64,000 bases of DNA from Dehalogenimonas sp. THU2. GTDB lineage: Bacteria; Chloroflexota; Dehalococcoidia; Dehalococcoidales; Dehalococcoidaceae. Where the stretch lies: assembly GCF_039749495.1 (NCBI RefSeq), contig NZ_JBDLLU010000001.1, positions 1-64,000 on the forward strand, given 5' to 3'. The position numbers were made by a program, and so were the translations under genes. Positions within the stretch are counted from its first letter, which is position 1; every line of letters starts with the position of its first letter. The notes beneath the pieces were generated by a model, which saw only the letters and a list, made by a program, of their open reading frames with translations, ran no database searches and was not told where the DNA came from. This document shows positions 41,597 to 52,307 of the stretch, one piece after another.

Positions 41597-42586
41597 GTGA
41601 AAAGAGCTAAATTGAGCGAATTCGAACTTATCGACCGGATCATTTCCGAGGTAAACCGGGTGAAACCGGGCGATTGGCCGTCGCTTCTTTCCGGTATCGG
41701 CGACGATACGGCGCTTATCAAGTTCAAGGGCAAGTACCAATTGGCTACTGTCGACTGTCTTGTCGAGGACGTTCATTTCAAAAAGGAATTCCTTGATTGG
41801 ACGTCTCTGGGATGGAAGGCGCTGGCGGTGAACCTGTCCGATATCGCCGCCATGGGTGGTAAGCCGAAGTACGCTTTGGTATCGCTTGCTCTACCTTCTG
41901 ATGTCGATACCGATAACGTGGTCAAACTTTACCGCGGCATGCTGGAACTAGCCAGGGAGTCCGGCACCGTTATCGCCGGGGGCAATATCAGCCGCGCCGC
42001 GCAGTTGGGCGTCCATGTGACGGTTATCGGCGAAGCGGAGTCGAAATCGAAAACGTTGCTGCGCTCGAAGGCCAAAAAGGGCGACCTTATCGCCGTGACG
42101 GGGCGGCTGGGTGGAGCGGCAGCGGGACTGCAAGCGCTCCAAGGTGCCTTCCGGCCGGGGAAGTTCGACACCGATGAACTGACGCGAGCTTTTTGGCGGC
42201 CGCAACCGAGGCTCGATGTCGGGCAACTGCTGGTTAAACACGGCGTTAAATGCGCCATAGATATCAGCGACGGGTTGCTTGCCGACCTGGGGCATATCCT
42301 CAAGGCCAGCAAGGTCGGAGCTAAGGTCGAGGTCGCCCGTATCCCGGTTCACCCATCGGCGGCATCGTCGAGCGAAGTCGACGCGTTGGAAGCGGCTCTT
42401 AACGGCGGAGAAGATTACGAACTTTTATTCACCGGAAAACGTGAAATTATCGAAAAAGTGGCTGCCGATGCCTGCTGTCCGGTAACGGTCATCGGCGAGA
42501 TCGTCCGTGGCACGGGCAAGATTGAATTGCTCGATACCCTGGGTTGTCCGCTGTCGGTTGACCCCGCGGGATGGCGGCACTTTTAG
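41597..42586 (+). CDS. thiL: Thiamine-monophosphate kinase
   Basis: 329 residues, starting at GTG41597. The PurM-like fold shows GIGDDTALI (metal-binding Asp), TVDCLVEDVHF, AVNLSDIAAMGGKP and DISDGLLADLGH, all family motifs, and GGEDYELLFTG near the C terminus. It phosphorylates thiamine monophosphate to thiamine diphosphate. It heads a plus-strand housekeeping run. No TPP riboswitch was found upstream in the 106-bp gap. Confidence 0.93.
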   Translation: MKRAKLSEFELIDRIISEVNRVKPGDWPSLLSGIGDDTALIKFKGKYQLATVDCLVEDVHFKKEFLDWTSLGWKALAVNLSDIAAMGGKPKYALVSLALPSDVDTDNVVKLYRGMLELARESGTVIAGGNISRAAQLGVHVTVIGEAESKSKTLLRSKAKKGDLIAVTGRLGGAAAGLQALQGAFRPGKFDTDELTRAFWRPQPRLDVGQLLVKHGVKCAIDISDGLLADLGHILKASKVGAKVEVARIPVHPSAASSSEVDALEAALNGGEDYELLFTGKREIIEKVAADACCPVTVIGEIVRGTGKIELLDTLGCPLSVDPAGWRHF

Positions 42587-42636
42587 GTATAATAACCCGA
42601 TCGTCGGCTGCCCGAATTAGAAAATCGCTCCAAAAT

Positions 42637-43116
42637 ATGAACTCACTCACAATTAACGCGAATTCCCCCGTATCCACCCGTCGTATCGGAGAAGCCGTGG
42701 GCAAAGCCTTAGGCTCCGGCGACGTTGTGCTGCTCGCCGGACCACTGGGAGCGGGTAAAACGACATTGACCCAGGGTCTCGCCCTTGGATTGGGCATCAC
42801 TGAAAGCGTGATGAGCCCCACGTTCGTCCTTATGCGTGAACTCAAGGGCAGGCTGCCGTTGTATCACCTGGACTTATACCGCTTGGAAAATCTGCCGGAG
42901 ATCTCGGACCTGGGCCTGGATGATTATTTTTACGGTGACGGGGTCACGGTGGTGGAGTGGGCCGACCGCGCCGGGGTGCTGCTGCCGGAAGAACACCTGC
43001 GCGTTGACTTGGAGTATGCCGGCAACCGGTCCCGGAGCTTGTGTTTCACCGCTCGCGGCGAGCGTTACGAGCAATTGCTGACCGGCTTGGCTGCCCGGTT
43101 CGAGGCAAAATCATGA
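42637..43116 (+). CDS. tsaE: tRNA threonylcarbamoyladenosine synthesis ATPase TsaE
   Basis: 159 residues from ATG42637; an earlier in-frame start at 42571 would overlap thiL. Walker A is GPLGAGKTTLTQGLA, then the switch region SPTFVLMREL and the YHLDLYRL strand; VVEWADR completes the family pattern. TsaE is the ATPase that drives the t6A modification of tRNAs together with TsaB and TsaD. The gene overlaps tsaB by 4 bp (ATGA). Confidence 0.93.
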   Translation: MNSLTINANSPVSTRRIGEAVGKALGSGDVVLLAGPLGAGKTTLTQGLALGLGITESVMSPTFVLMRELKGRLPLYHLDLYRLENLPEISDLGLDDYFYGDGVTVVEWADRAGVLLPEEHLRVDLEYAGNRSRSLCFTARGERYEQLLTGLAARFEAKS

Positions 43117-44477
43117 CACTGATACTGGCTATCGACGCCGCCACGGCGCACGCCGGGCTGGCATTGCTTCGGGACGGTGAAATGGTCGCCGAAGACGCCT
43201 GGCTGACTCACCATAATCAGACGGTGGAACTGCTGCCTCGTTTGGAATCCCTGCTGCTTAAATCGAACTTGACGATTCAGAATGTCGATGCCATCGCCGT
43301 GAGCCGCGGACCGGGAAGCTACAACGGAGTACGGGTGGGCATCGCCAACGCCAAAGGCCTGGCTTTCGCTTTAGCCAAACCACTTATCGGCGTCGGTACC
43401 CTTGAGGCTGAGGCGTGGCGTTTCCGTGCTGCCAGCCGCCCGGTATGGGCTATCCTGCCATTGGGACATGATTATGCCGTCGTTATGTTTGAACCCGTTG
43501 ACGGGGAGTGGACTAAGAGTCTACCGGAGCAGGCGATGACGCCCGATCAACTGATTGCGGCGTTGCCGCCGGGGACGCTGGTGGCTGGCGAACTGCCGGA
43601 GAGGATTCTTGAACTGTTGCGTTCTTCTCGTAGCGATATCGAAATCGCCGTCGAGAGCCCCTTGAACCGGGCGGCGGCGCTTGGGCAGATCGGATTCGAA
43701 CGCCTGCAACGGGGTGAAACGGATACTGCCGCGTCCCTCCAGGCTTTGTACCTACGGCGGCCGCAGGTCACTCCTCCCAAAACGCCGCGGGATACCTCCG
43801 GGCTGCCCGGGCGCGGTGTTATCTGGGATATGGATGGTGTTATAATTGACTCCGCTGAATTACATTTCCGGTCATGGCGGGACGCACTGGGCAAACGCGG
43901 CATCGAGATGAGCCGGGAGCAATTCGACGCCACCTTCGGCCGCCGCAATGACGATATCATCGCCTACGTCACCGGCCGGCCGGCAATACCGGAAGAAGTC
44001 GCGACAATCGGCAATGAGAAAGAGACTGCGTACCGGCGGATGGTTGTGGGGCAGGCACGCGCTTTCCCCGGCGTCATGGAACTGATGCGCACCCTGAAGG
44101 AGAGCGATTTCAAACAGGCGGTGGCCTCATCGGCGCCGCCGGAGAATGTAGCTCTCATTGTCAGGGAGATGGCTCTTGAAGGGTTGATCGATGCCACCGT
44201 CGATGCATCCCAGGTGTCTAAGGGGAAACCCGATCCGGAAGTTTTTCTAAAGGCGGCGGCCGGGCTCGGGCTTGAGCCGGAATCTTGTCTGGTCATCGAG
44301 GACGCCGTGGCGGGAGTTGAAGCGGCGGTTCGTGCCGGCATGGCGGTCATCGCCGTCTCCAATACTCACCCGAAGGATAAACTGGCTGCGGCGGATCTGG
44401 TCGTCGCCTCTTTGGAAGAGGTGGACGCGTCTCAAATACTGGAACTGATAAATCGTAAATTACAAAAAGGAGTATAA
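43113..44477 (+). CDS. tsaB: TsaB fused to HAD-type phosphatase
   Basis: 454 residues from ATG43113. Residues 1-215 are TsaB, the non-catalytic partner of TsaD in tRNA t6A synthesis: ILAIDAAT, VSRGPGSYNGVRVG and the ALYLRRPQVT segment where free-standing TsaB proteins usually end. After a short Pro-rich linker, residues about 233-450 form a HAD-superfamily hydrolase of beta-phosphoglucomutase type: WDMDGVIIDS (Asp239 and Asp241), VASSAPPENV, SKGKPDPEVFL and VIEDAVAGVEAA. One continuous frame, no stop. The fusion joins a tRNA-modification factor to a phosphatase or phosphomutase domain. The HAD substrate is unknown. Confidence 0.9.
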   Translation: MTLILAIDAATAHAGLALLRDGEMVAEDAWLTHHNQTVELLPRLESLLLKSNLTIQNVDAIAVSRGPGSYNGVRVGIANAKGLAFALAKPLIGVGTLEAEAWRFRAASRPVWAILPLGHDYAVVMFEPVDGEWTKSLPEQAMTPDQLIAALPPGTLVAGELPERILELLRSSRSDIEIAVESPLNRAAALGQIGFERLQRGETDTAASLQALYLRRPQVTPPKTPRDTSGLPGRGVIWDMDGVIIDSAELHFRSWRDALGKRGIEMSREQFDATFGRRNDDIIAYVTGRPAIPEEVATIGNEKETAYRRMVVGQARAFPGVMELMRTLKESDFKQAVASSAPPENVALIVREMALEGLIDATVDASQVSKGKPDPEVFLKAAAGLGLEPESCLVIEDAVAGVEAAVRAGMAVIAVSNTHPKDKLAAADLVVASLEEVDASQILELINRKLQKGV

Positions 44478-44897
44478 ATGGAAAAGACACTGGTACTCAT
44501 CAAACCCGACGGTGTAGAAAACGGTCATGCCTGCGCCATCCTGGCCCGGCTGGAAGCCACCGGCGTTAAACTGGCGGCGACGCGGATGCTGAAGATCTCC
44601 CGGGAAACCGCGGAAGCTCATTACGCCGTCCACAAAGAGAGGCCGTTCTTCGCCAGCGTGGTCAGTTACATCACCTCCGGCCCGGTGGTGGCGGCGGTCT
44701 TCCAGGGTGAGGATGCGGTGATCAAGGTGCGCAAGGCCATGGGCGCCACCGATCCGGCTAAAGCCGAAGTAGGCACCATCCGCAAGGATTTCGCCGAGAG
44801 CATCGAGCGCAACGCCATTCACGGATCGGATTCCCCGGAAACCGCGCAGTTTGAGATCGGGCTGTATTTCAAACCGGAAGACATCTTCTCTTATTAG
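44478..44897 (+). CDS. ndk: Nucleoside diphosphate kinase
   Basis: 139 residues. TLVLIKPDGVENG (from residue 4) starts the fold, and NAIHGSDS holds the phosphorylated His115. It exchanges phosphate between nucleoside di- and triphosphates. The ATG follows the stop codon of the upstream gene directly, with AAGGAG in the coding end of the tsaB-HAD gene. Confidence 0.96.
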   Translation: MEKTLVLIKPDGVENGHACAILARLEATGVKLAATRMLKISRETAEAHYAVHKERPFFASVVSYITSGPVVAAVFQGEDAVIKVRKAMGATDPAKAEVGTIRKDFAESIERNAIHGSDSPETAQFEIGLYFKPEDIFSY

Positions 44898-44921
44898 ATT
44901 GGAATCGCTTGAGCATTCGGG

Positions 44922-44950
44922 AGGGGGCGCAAGCCCCCTTCTTGTCTATT
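44922..44950 (+). terminator. Rho-independent terminator after ndk
   Basis: AGGGGGC (44922-44928), GCAA loop, GCCCCCT (44933-44939), followed by TCTTGTCTATT. A 7-bp GC stem with a GNRA loop. Confidence 0.9.
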
Positions 44951-45020
44951 GGGCGCATCCTAATTCAGTATCCGATCCGCCAAGATGACTCAACCGTGAA
45001 ATAGTAGTAAAGTGTTAACA

Positions 45021-45902
45021 ATGGACGAGAGAACTATCCTCGCCCTGGTCTCTAAAAGAGCCAGTCACTTTCACCCGGATGTGTGCCGGAGTCTAGACTC
45101 GGCGTTTTCCGGTGTTGGATTGACTCTGCAATTCCACTATATCGATGAGAACTCCGGTGTTGCGGAGGAGATCGACCGTGCGTTGAAATCCGGCTGTCAC
45201 ACCTTTCTGGCCGTCGGCGGGGACGGTACCGTCAGCCTGGCGGCTGGCCATCTCCATGGCAAGCCGCATCGCCTCGGCATCATACCCGCCGGAACCGCCA
45301 ATACCCTGGCGCGCATCCTGGGAATCCCCATGAATATCGGCAGGGCGATTAAGCTGGCCGCGACCTCCCAGAAGACCCGGTCGATCGACGGCATGGAGGT
45401 TCGGGGACGCTTATGCCTGCAAAATGTTTCTACAGGCATTTCTTCAATTTCCCTCGACGGCCTGGACGCCAGGCAGAAAGCCCAGGCGGGCATGTTCTCC
45501 TATGTTATCGGCGCAGCCCGCGCCACCTGGAGGATAGCGCCTTGCGATTATAAAATCACCATCGACGGCCGGGATTATGCCGTGAACGCCGTGGAGATTC
45601 ATGTTACCAATACCGGCGTTCTGGGTGTGCCGCAATACCATATTCATGAATCTTCCTGCATCGATGACGGCAGTGTCGAAGTGCTGGGGATCACCCGCTG
45701 GACGCCTCAGAAAATCGCCGATACCGTGCTGGATATTACGTTGCGCAGGAAGAAACGCGCCATTCAATTCATCGGTGGAGGCAGCGACATCCGGATCAGG
45801 AGCGCCCATGGGCTTGCTGTGCAGGGTGACGGCGATATCATCGGCACTACGCCGGTCGATATCACGGTACGCCCGAGGGCGGTCAATTTCATTGTTCGCT
45901 GA
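45021..45902 (+). CDS. Diacylglycerol/sphingosine kinase-type lipid kinase
   Basis: 293 residues from ATG45021; a GTG at 45012 is possible. The catalytic domain (about 1-135) has the FLAVGGDGTVSLAAG motif and IIPAGTANTLARILGIP, hallmarks of the DAGK_cat family. The C-terminal half is the beta-sandwich found in YegS/DgkB-like enzymes. It phosphorylates a lipid alcohol with ATP; whether this is diacylglycerol or another lipid cannot be told. It is preceded by the ndk terminator, so it has its own promoter. A GGGCC-x-ATCT dyad (45940-45960) follows the gene. Confidence 0.85.
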   Translation: MDERTILALVSKRASHFHPDVCRSLDSAFSGVGLTLQFHYIDENSGVAEEIDRALKSGCHTFLAVGGDGTVSLAAGHLHGKPHRLGIIPAGTANTLARILGIPMNIGRAIKLAATSQKTRSIDGMEVRGRLCLQNVSTGISSISLDGLDARQKAQAGMFSYVIGAARATWRIAPCDYKITIDGRDYAVNAVEIHVTNTGVLGVPQYHIHESSCIDDGSVEVLGITRWTPQKIADTVLDITLRRKKRAIQFIGGGSDIRIRSAHGLAVQGDGDIIGTTPVDITVRPRAVNFIVR

Positions 45903-46026
45903 TGATGCGTTTTCGTCAGATCCCTTCGTTCTCGTGTAGGGGCCAATCTCAGATCGGCCCTGGGGAGGGGCGGGTAGTATGGATATGTTTGCCCGGCTGA
46001 TGCCGGTCGCCTATACTTAACGGATT

Positions 46027-46878
46027 ATGCTTAATTTCGGCACCGCCGGCATACCCGCCGGCACCAAGGGCAAAGGCGATACCGTCGCCGGTCTCAGGCA
46101 GGTCGCTGATCTTGGTTTGGGCGGCATGGAGATAGAGTTTGTCCGCGGTATATATCTCAAGGAGAACACCGCGCCGCCGGTCGCTTATGTTGCTAAGAAG
46201 CTCGGACTCAAGCTCTCCTGTCACGCGCCGTATTATCTCAATCTCAACGCATCCGATGAGATCAAGCAACGGCAGTCGGGAGGCGTGCTGCATCACGCGG
46301 CGCGCATTGCCGCTCTTGCCGGCGCCGGAAGCATCGTATTTCACGCCGGTTACTATTTGAAAGACACGCCGGAAACGGCTTATGGCCGGATCAGAGAGCA
46401 AATCGAAGTGGTGCTGGAGAAACTCCGTGATGAAAACATCCGGATTACTCTGCGGCCGGAATTGGCTGGTAAGGTCAGCCAGTTCGGCAACCTGACCGAA
46501 CTTCTGCGCTTGTCGAAGGAACTGCTGGGTGTGGTTCCGGCCATCGACTTCGCTCATCTGCGTGCCGTCACCGGCCGCTACAACAGTTACGCTGAATTCG
46601 CCGAGGTGTTGAACCGGATCGGCGACTCACTGGGCGCTGAGGCGCTGTCGGATCTCCATTTGCATGTGTCCGGCATCGAATACGGTAAGAGCGGTGAGCG
46701 GCGGCATCTCAACCTGGCTGAGACGGATTACCGCTATGAGGAGTTGTTGCAAGCTTTGATTGATGTCGATGCCGGCGGATTACTCATCTGTGAAAGCCCC
46801 AATATAGAGGAGGACGCGTTATTGTTGCAGCGTACCCGTTGGGAATTGGCGGGAGGGAAGCAGTCGCCTGGCCGGTAA
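46027..46878 (+). CDS. AP-endonuclease-2-family TIM barrel protein (Nfo-like)
   Basis: 283 residues. The barrel starts LNFGTAGIPAGTKGKGDTVA, a form common in archaeal-type endonuclease IV-like proteins. LKLSCHAPYYLNL, SIVFHAGYY, LRPELAGKVSQFG, PAIDFAHLRA and DLHLHVSG supply the metal-binding His, Glu and Asp set. Members are either DNA repair endonucleases IV or sugar isomerases; the presence of HAPYYLNL and HAG favours the endonuclease IV branch. It lies between the lipid kinase and ftsH genes, with its own short upstream region. Confidence 0.8.
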   Translation: MLNFGTAGIPAGTKGKGDTVAGLRQVADLGLGGMEIEFVRGIYLKENTAPPVAYVAKKLGLKLSCHAPYYLNLNASDEIKQRQSGGVLHHAARIAALAGAGSIVFHAGYYLKDTPETAYGRIREQIEVVLEKLRDENIRITLRPELAGKVSQFGNLTELLRLSKELLGVVPAIDFAHLRAVTGRYNSYAEFAEVLNRIGDSLGAEALSDLHLHVSGIEYGKSGERRHLNLAETDYRYEELLQALIDVDAGGLLICESPNIEEDALLLQRTRWELAGGKQSPGR

Positions 46879-46972
46879 TGACAACGATTCTTTCGAGATA
46901 TAGCGGTCTCTGGTATAATATACATAATATTCTATCAACTATTTTTGCCACCGGACTATTTTTGAGGCTGAT

Positions 46973-48952
<1,980 letters not shown>

Positions 48953-48974
48953 TAAGAACCAGGTACAAACAGAA

Positions 48975-49010
48975 AGGCGCTGATATAAGCATCAGCGCCT
49001 TTTCTTATTA
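48975..49010 (+). terminator. Rho-independent terminator after ftsH
   Basis: AGGCGCTGAT (48975-48984), ATAAGC loop, ATCAGCGCCT (48991-49000), followed by TTTCTTATTA. A perfect 10-bp stem. Confidence 0.93.
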
Positions 49011-49034
49011 TTATTATTCGTTGGGTTCACCACT

Positions 49035-49085
49035 GATTCACGTCTCTCCCTTTCGCAAAGGGAGATTAAGAGGGATTTCGTCCCC
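49035..49085. repeat. 51-bp hairpin repeat, copy 1
   Basis: Contains CTCCCTTT-CGC-AAAGGGAG followed by ATTAAGAGGGATTTCGTCCC. The same 51 bases recur at 53189-53239 with only a few differences. It lies between the ends of the convergent genes ftsH and the polyprenyl synthase gene. Confidence 0.8.
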
Positions 49086-49089
49086 AGCC

Positions 49090-50067
49090 CTACACCCGCC
49101 GCCGGATCAGGTAAGCGGTAAGTTCCTTCAGTGCCTCACGGCAGTCACTCAGCGGCAGGGTGTCCAGCGCTTCGATTGCCCTGTCGGAATAGATCACGGC
49201 GCGGCGGTAACTTTCGTCGATAAGGTCGCTGTGGCGGATCATGTCAATGGCGCGGGTGAAGTCAGCTTCGCGGTTTTTGCCTTCCAGGAAATCCTTGACC
49301 GGGTTAGAATCCGGGTAACGTTCCATCAGGAGAAGGGCGGGGAGGGTCACCGTGCCCTGGCGCAGGTCGGAGCCTACCGGTTTGCCCAGTTCCGCCTCGG
49401 TGCCTATGAAATCCAGGATATCATCGACGATCTGGAAGGCCAGGCCGAGATTGTAGCCGAAATCCGTCAGCGCCTGGATCTGGGTCTCGGTACCCCCCGC
49501 CAGCACCGCCCCGGACTCGGTGGACATCTTGAGAAGTTCCGCCGTCTTGCCGGCGATGCGCTGATAATAGCCTTCCAGGCTCTGTTCCGGGCTGAAAACA
49601 TCGCGGGCCTGCCGCAGTTCGCCCACTGCAATCACCTGGAGTGTGTGTGAGAACAGTTTTACCACCCGCAGATTGTCGGTGGCGGCGGCGAATTCACCGG
49701 CGCGGGCAAAGAGAAAATCGCCCAGCAGGATCGCTTTCTCGGTACCCCAGAGCTTGTTGACGGTCAGCCTGCCGCGGCGGGTGTCGGCGCGGTCGATAGC
49801 GTCGTCGTGGACGAGCGTTGAAATGTGCAGCAGTTCATTGGCTGTGGCCATATTCAGGATACGGTGGGTGTTTCCGTCGATACAGCGTCCAGCCATGAAG
49901 GTCAGTGCCGGGCGCAATATCTTGCCACCCGCCAGGATATGGCGCAGCATGTCGTGGAGTTCGGGGAACTCCTCACGCCACTGGTTGAATAGCGCATTGA
50001 AGTTCGCCTCGACGGCGCCAAGGTCTCCGACCACCGGGGCATACAGATCTTTTAGTCTCAAGGTCAA
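49090..50067 (-). CDS. Polyprenyl diphosphate synthase
   Basis: 325 residues of the trans-prenyltransferase family. The first aspartate-rich motif is LVHDDAIDRADTRRG (the first region is DDxxD) and the second is QIVDDILDFIG. GKILRPALTFMAG near the N terminus and GNFAL-type segments fit as well. It makes the side chain of a quinone or similar long prenyl chain, using C5 units; the length cannot be told. It ends the minus-strand run from the Rieske gene. Confidence 0.92.
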   Translation of the reverse strand: MTLRLKDLYAPVVGDLGAVEANFNALFNQWREEFPELHDMLRHILAGGKILRPALTFMAGRCIDGNTHRILNMATANELLHISTLVHDDAIDRADTRRGRLTVNKLWGTEKAILLGDFLFARAGEFAAATDNLRVVKLFSHTLQVIAVGELRQARDVFSPEQSLEGYYQRIAGKTAELLKMSTESGAVLAGGTETQIQALTDFGYNLGLAFQIVDDILDFIGTEAELGKPVGSDLRQGTVTLPALLLMERYPDSNPVKDFLEGKNREADFTRAIDMIRHSDLIDESYRRAVIYSDRAIEALDTLPLSDCREALKELTAYLIRRRV

Positions 50068-50079
50068 TTCCTAATCACC

Positions 50080-50200
50080 ATGAAATAACCAACAACCAAG
50101 AAACAAATTCCATGCAATATCCAATTTCCAATATTCAAACCACGAACAAACTTGATGGTTGGAATTTGAATATTGATTTTTGTTTGGTTCACCATGAAGA
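50080..50200. repeat. AT-rich imperfect inverted repeat, copy 3
   Basis: The left half includes AATAACCAACAACCAAGAAAC and ATATCCAATTTCCAATATTC; the right half includes GGTTGGAATTTGAATATTG and TTTTTGTTTGGTT. It lies between metG and the polyprenyl synthase gene, ahead of the latter. Confidence 0.65.
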
Positions 50201-50244
50201 GGGCTCACCATGAATGGTTATTGTACCTTGTTTCCTGTGGATTG

Positions 50245-51912
50245 CTACATTAGTCCCAGACGGGCCGTTTCTTCCTCGACCACCGTCTCATCCAGCTTGA
50301 TGAACAGCGCTTCCGGCGGGTTCAATGCCGAGCCGGGCACAGGGCGCCGCAGCTTCCAGCCGTCGGCTTGAATGGTGCTGTCGTAACCCAGGAATCCGTG
50401 CAGCTTCTCCGAGCTGAAGGGCAGGAAGGGGTAGAAGGCGGTACGCAGGCCGGAGATGACGGTGAGGGCGGTATACAGCGCATCGGCGGCGGCCGGCTTA
50501 TCCGTCTTGACCGATTTCCAAGGGGACTTCTCGTCCAGGTAACGGTTAGCCTCGGCGGCCAGCGCCATGGCGGTCTTGATGGCTTCTTTGAACTTGCAGC
50601 CGTAAAGTAGTTCATCCATCGTTTGGAGCGTCGCTCCGGTCTTGCCGATGATTTCCAGGCTGCGCTCGTCGAGGCCGCCGTGTTCCGGCACTCGTCCCTC
50701 GAAATGCTTTTGCAGCATGGACAGCACCCGGTTGACCAGGTTGCCATAGGTGGCCACCAGTTCGTCGTTATTGCGGCGCACGAACTCACGCCAAGAAAAA
50801 TCGGTATCCGAGGTGTCCGGCATATTGGCTGAAAGCATGTAGCGCAGGGCATCGGGCTGATAGCGTGACAGGAAGTCGTCCAGCCAGATGGCGATGTTTC
50901 TGCTCTTGGACAGCTTCTGCGCCTCTATGGTCAGGAACTCGTTGGAGGGCACGTCGTAAGGCAGGTTCAGCCCGCCGTAGCCCATGAGCATGGCCGGCCA
51001 GATGATGGTGTGGAAGGGAATATTGTCCTTGCCGATGAAATAGTAGCTCTTGCAGTCTTCTTGCCAGAACCGGCGCCAAGCCTCCGGATCACCGCTCCGC
51101 TGCGCCCATTCCTTGCTGGCCGAAAGGTACCCGATGACCGCCTCGAACCAGACATAAATGCGCTTATCGTCATAACCGGGCAAGGGCACAGGTATGCCCC
51201 AGGTGATATCGCGGGTGATAGCCCGGTCATGCAGGCCTTCTTCCAAATAACGCCGGGTAAAGCGCTGCACGTTGAGCCGCCAGTGATCCTGCTGCTCCTT
51301 AACCCACTCCAGTAGGGGCTGCTCGAAGGCGGACAACCGCAGGAAGAAATGCTCCGTTTCCCGGAACTCCGGAGCGGTGCCGCAGAGCTTGCAGCAGGCG
51401 CCGATCAGATCGGCCGGGTTCATCGGCTTGCCGCAGGCGTCGCACTGGTCGCCGCGGGCGCCGGGGGTCTTACACGACGGGCAGACGCCCTCGACGTAGC
51501 GGTCGGGCAGGAAGCGTTTACAACTGGCGCAATAGGGTTGCGACACAGTTTCTTTGTAGAGATAACCCTTTTCCAGCAGGGTGAGGAAGATATCCTGGAC
51601 CACTGCCGTATGGTTGGGGGTGCCGGTGGTGGTGTAAAGGTCGAAGGTGATGCCCAGCGCCGCCCAGTTCTCGACGAACTTATCGTGAAAATAGCCCGCC
51701 ACCTCCGCCGGGGTTTTCCCCTCAGCCTCTGCCCGGATGGTTACCGGCGTGCCGTGCTGATCAGAACCGGAAACCATCAGCACCTCATCGCCGCGGGTGC
51801 GGTGATACCGGGCAAAAATATCCGGCGGCAGATAAGCCCCGGCGACATGCCCCAGGTGCAGGCGATTGTTGGCGTAAGGCCAGGCCACGCCGATTAAGAT
51901 GCGTTCTGTCAT
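50245..51912 (-). CDS. metG: Methionyl-tRNA synthetase
   Basis: 555 residues. Class I signatures are HLGH (residues 19-22, in PYANNRLHLGHVAG) and KLSKS (EAQKLSKSRNIAIW). Two zinc knuckles lie in the connective peptide: CASCKRF...CPSC and CDACGKP...CKLCG. The C-terminal anticodon domain is present; there is no extra dimerisation domain. It charges tRNA-Met. The start is followed by TERILIGVAWPYANN, which is the family's N terminus. Confidence 0.96.
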   Translation of the reverse strand: MTERILIGVAWPYANNRLHLGHVAGAYLPPDIFARYHRTRGDEVLMVSGSDQHGTPVTIRAEAEGKTPAEVAGYFHDKFVENWAALGITFDLYTTTGTPNHTAVVQDIFLTLLEKGYLYKETVSQPYCASCKRFLPDRYVEGVCPSCKTPGARGDQCDACGKPMNPADLIGACCKLCGTAPEFRETEHFFLRLSAFEQPLLEWVKEQQDHWRLNVQRFTRRYLEEGLHDRAITRDITWGIPVPLPGYDDKRIYVWFEAVIGYLSASKEWAQRSGDPEAWRRFWQEDCKSYYFIGKDNIPFHTIIWPAMLMGYGGLNLPYDVPSNEFLTIEAQKLSKSRNIAIWLDDFLSRYQPDALRYMLSANMPDTSDTDFSWREFVRRNNDELVATYGNLVNRVLSMLQKHFEGRVPEHGGLDERSLEIIGKTGATLQTMDELLYGCKFKEAIKTAMALAAEANRYLDEKSPWKSVKTDKPAAADALYTALTVISGLRTAFYPFLPFSSEKLHGFLGYDSTIQADGWKLRRPVPGSALNPPEALFIKLDETVVEEETARLGLM

Positions 51913-52045
51913 CTATTGAATAACCAAGATACAAGTTACAATAACCAAACAAACACCATTACCAAATCTCAATGACCAAACGTTTGGGAATTGGTTATTG
52001 GACTTTGGAACTTGTTTGGTGTTTGTTTCTTGGTTATTGGTCATT
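51913..52045. repeat. AT-rich imperfect inverted repeat, copy 4
   Basis: The left half has AATAACCAAGATACAAGTTAC and AACAAACACC; the right half has GGAACTTGTTTGGTGTTTG and TTTCTTGGTTATTGG. The central part is ACCAAACGTTTGGG, itself a dyad. It lies upstream of metG. Confidence 0.7.
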
Positions 52046-52056
52046 TCGCGTAGCGA

Positions 52057-52242
52057 TCAGGGCAGGAACGTCAGCGTCCGTTCGCCTTTGTCCTCGCGGT
52101 AGTGGGCGTAGCCTTTTTCCAGGGCGCACTCCACGCAATAGCGCACCGAAGCGCCTTTGACCACTTCCTCGCCGTCTTTCTCGTCCACCACGAGGTAACG
52201 TTCCGGGTAGCCGATGACCCGCCCGCAAACGTCACATTTCAT
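52057..52242 (-). CDS. Small zinc-ribbon protein
   Basis: 61 residues from the ATG at 52242 (MKCDVCGRVIGYPERYLVV); an upstream in-frame start at 52272 is possible. Two Cys pairs, CDVCG and CVEC, suggest a zinc-bound finger. The function is not recognised. It lies between rsmI and metG in the minus-strand run. Confidence 0.7.
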   Translation of the reverse strand: MKCDVCGRVIGYPERYLVVDEKDGEEVVKGASVRYCVECALEKGYAHYREDKGERTLTFLP

Positions 52243-52307
52243 ATTACCCAGGGAAATACATCCGCGTCGCATTTTGTTGCCTCCGAAATATCTACGTATT
52301 ATAAAGG

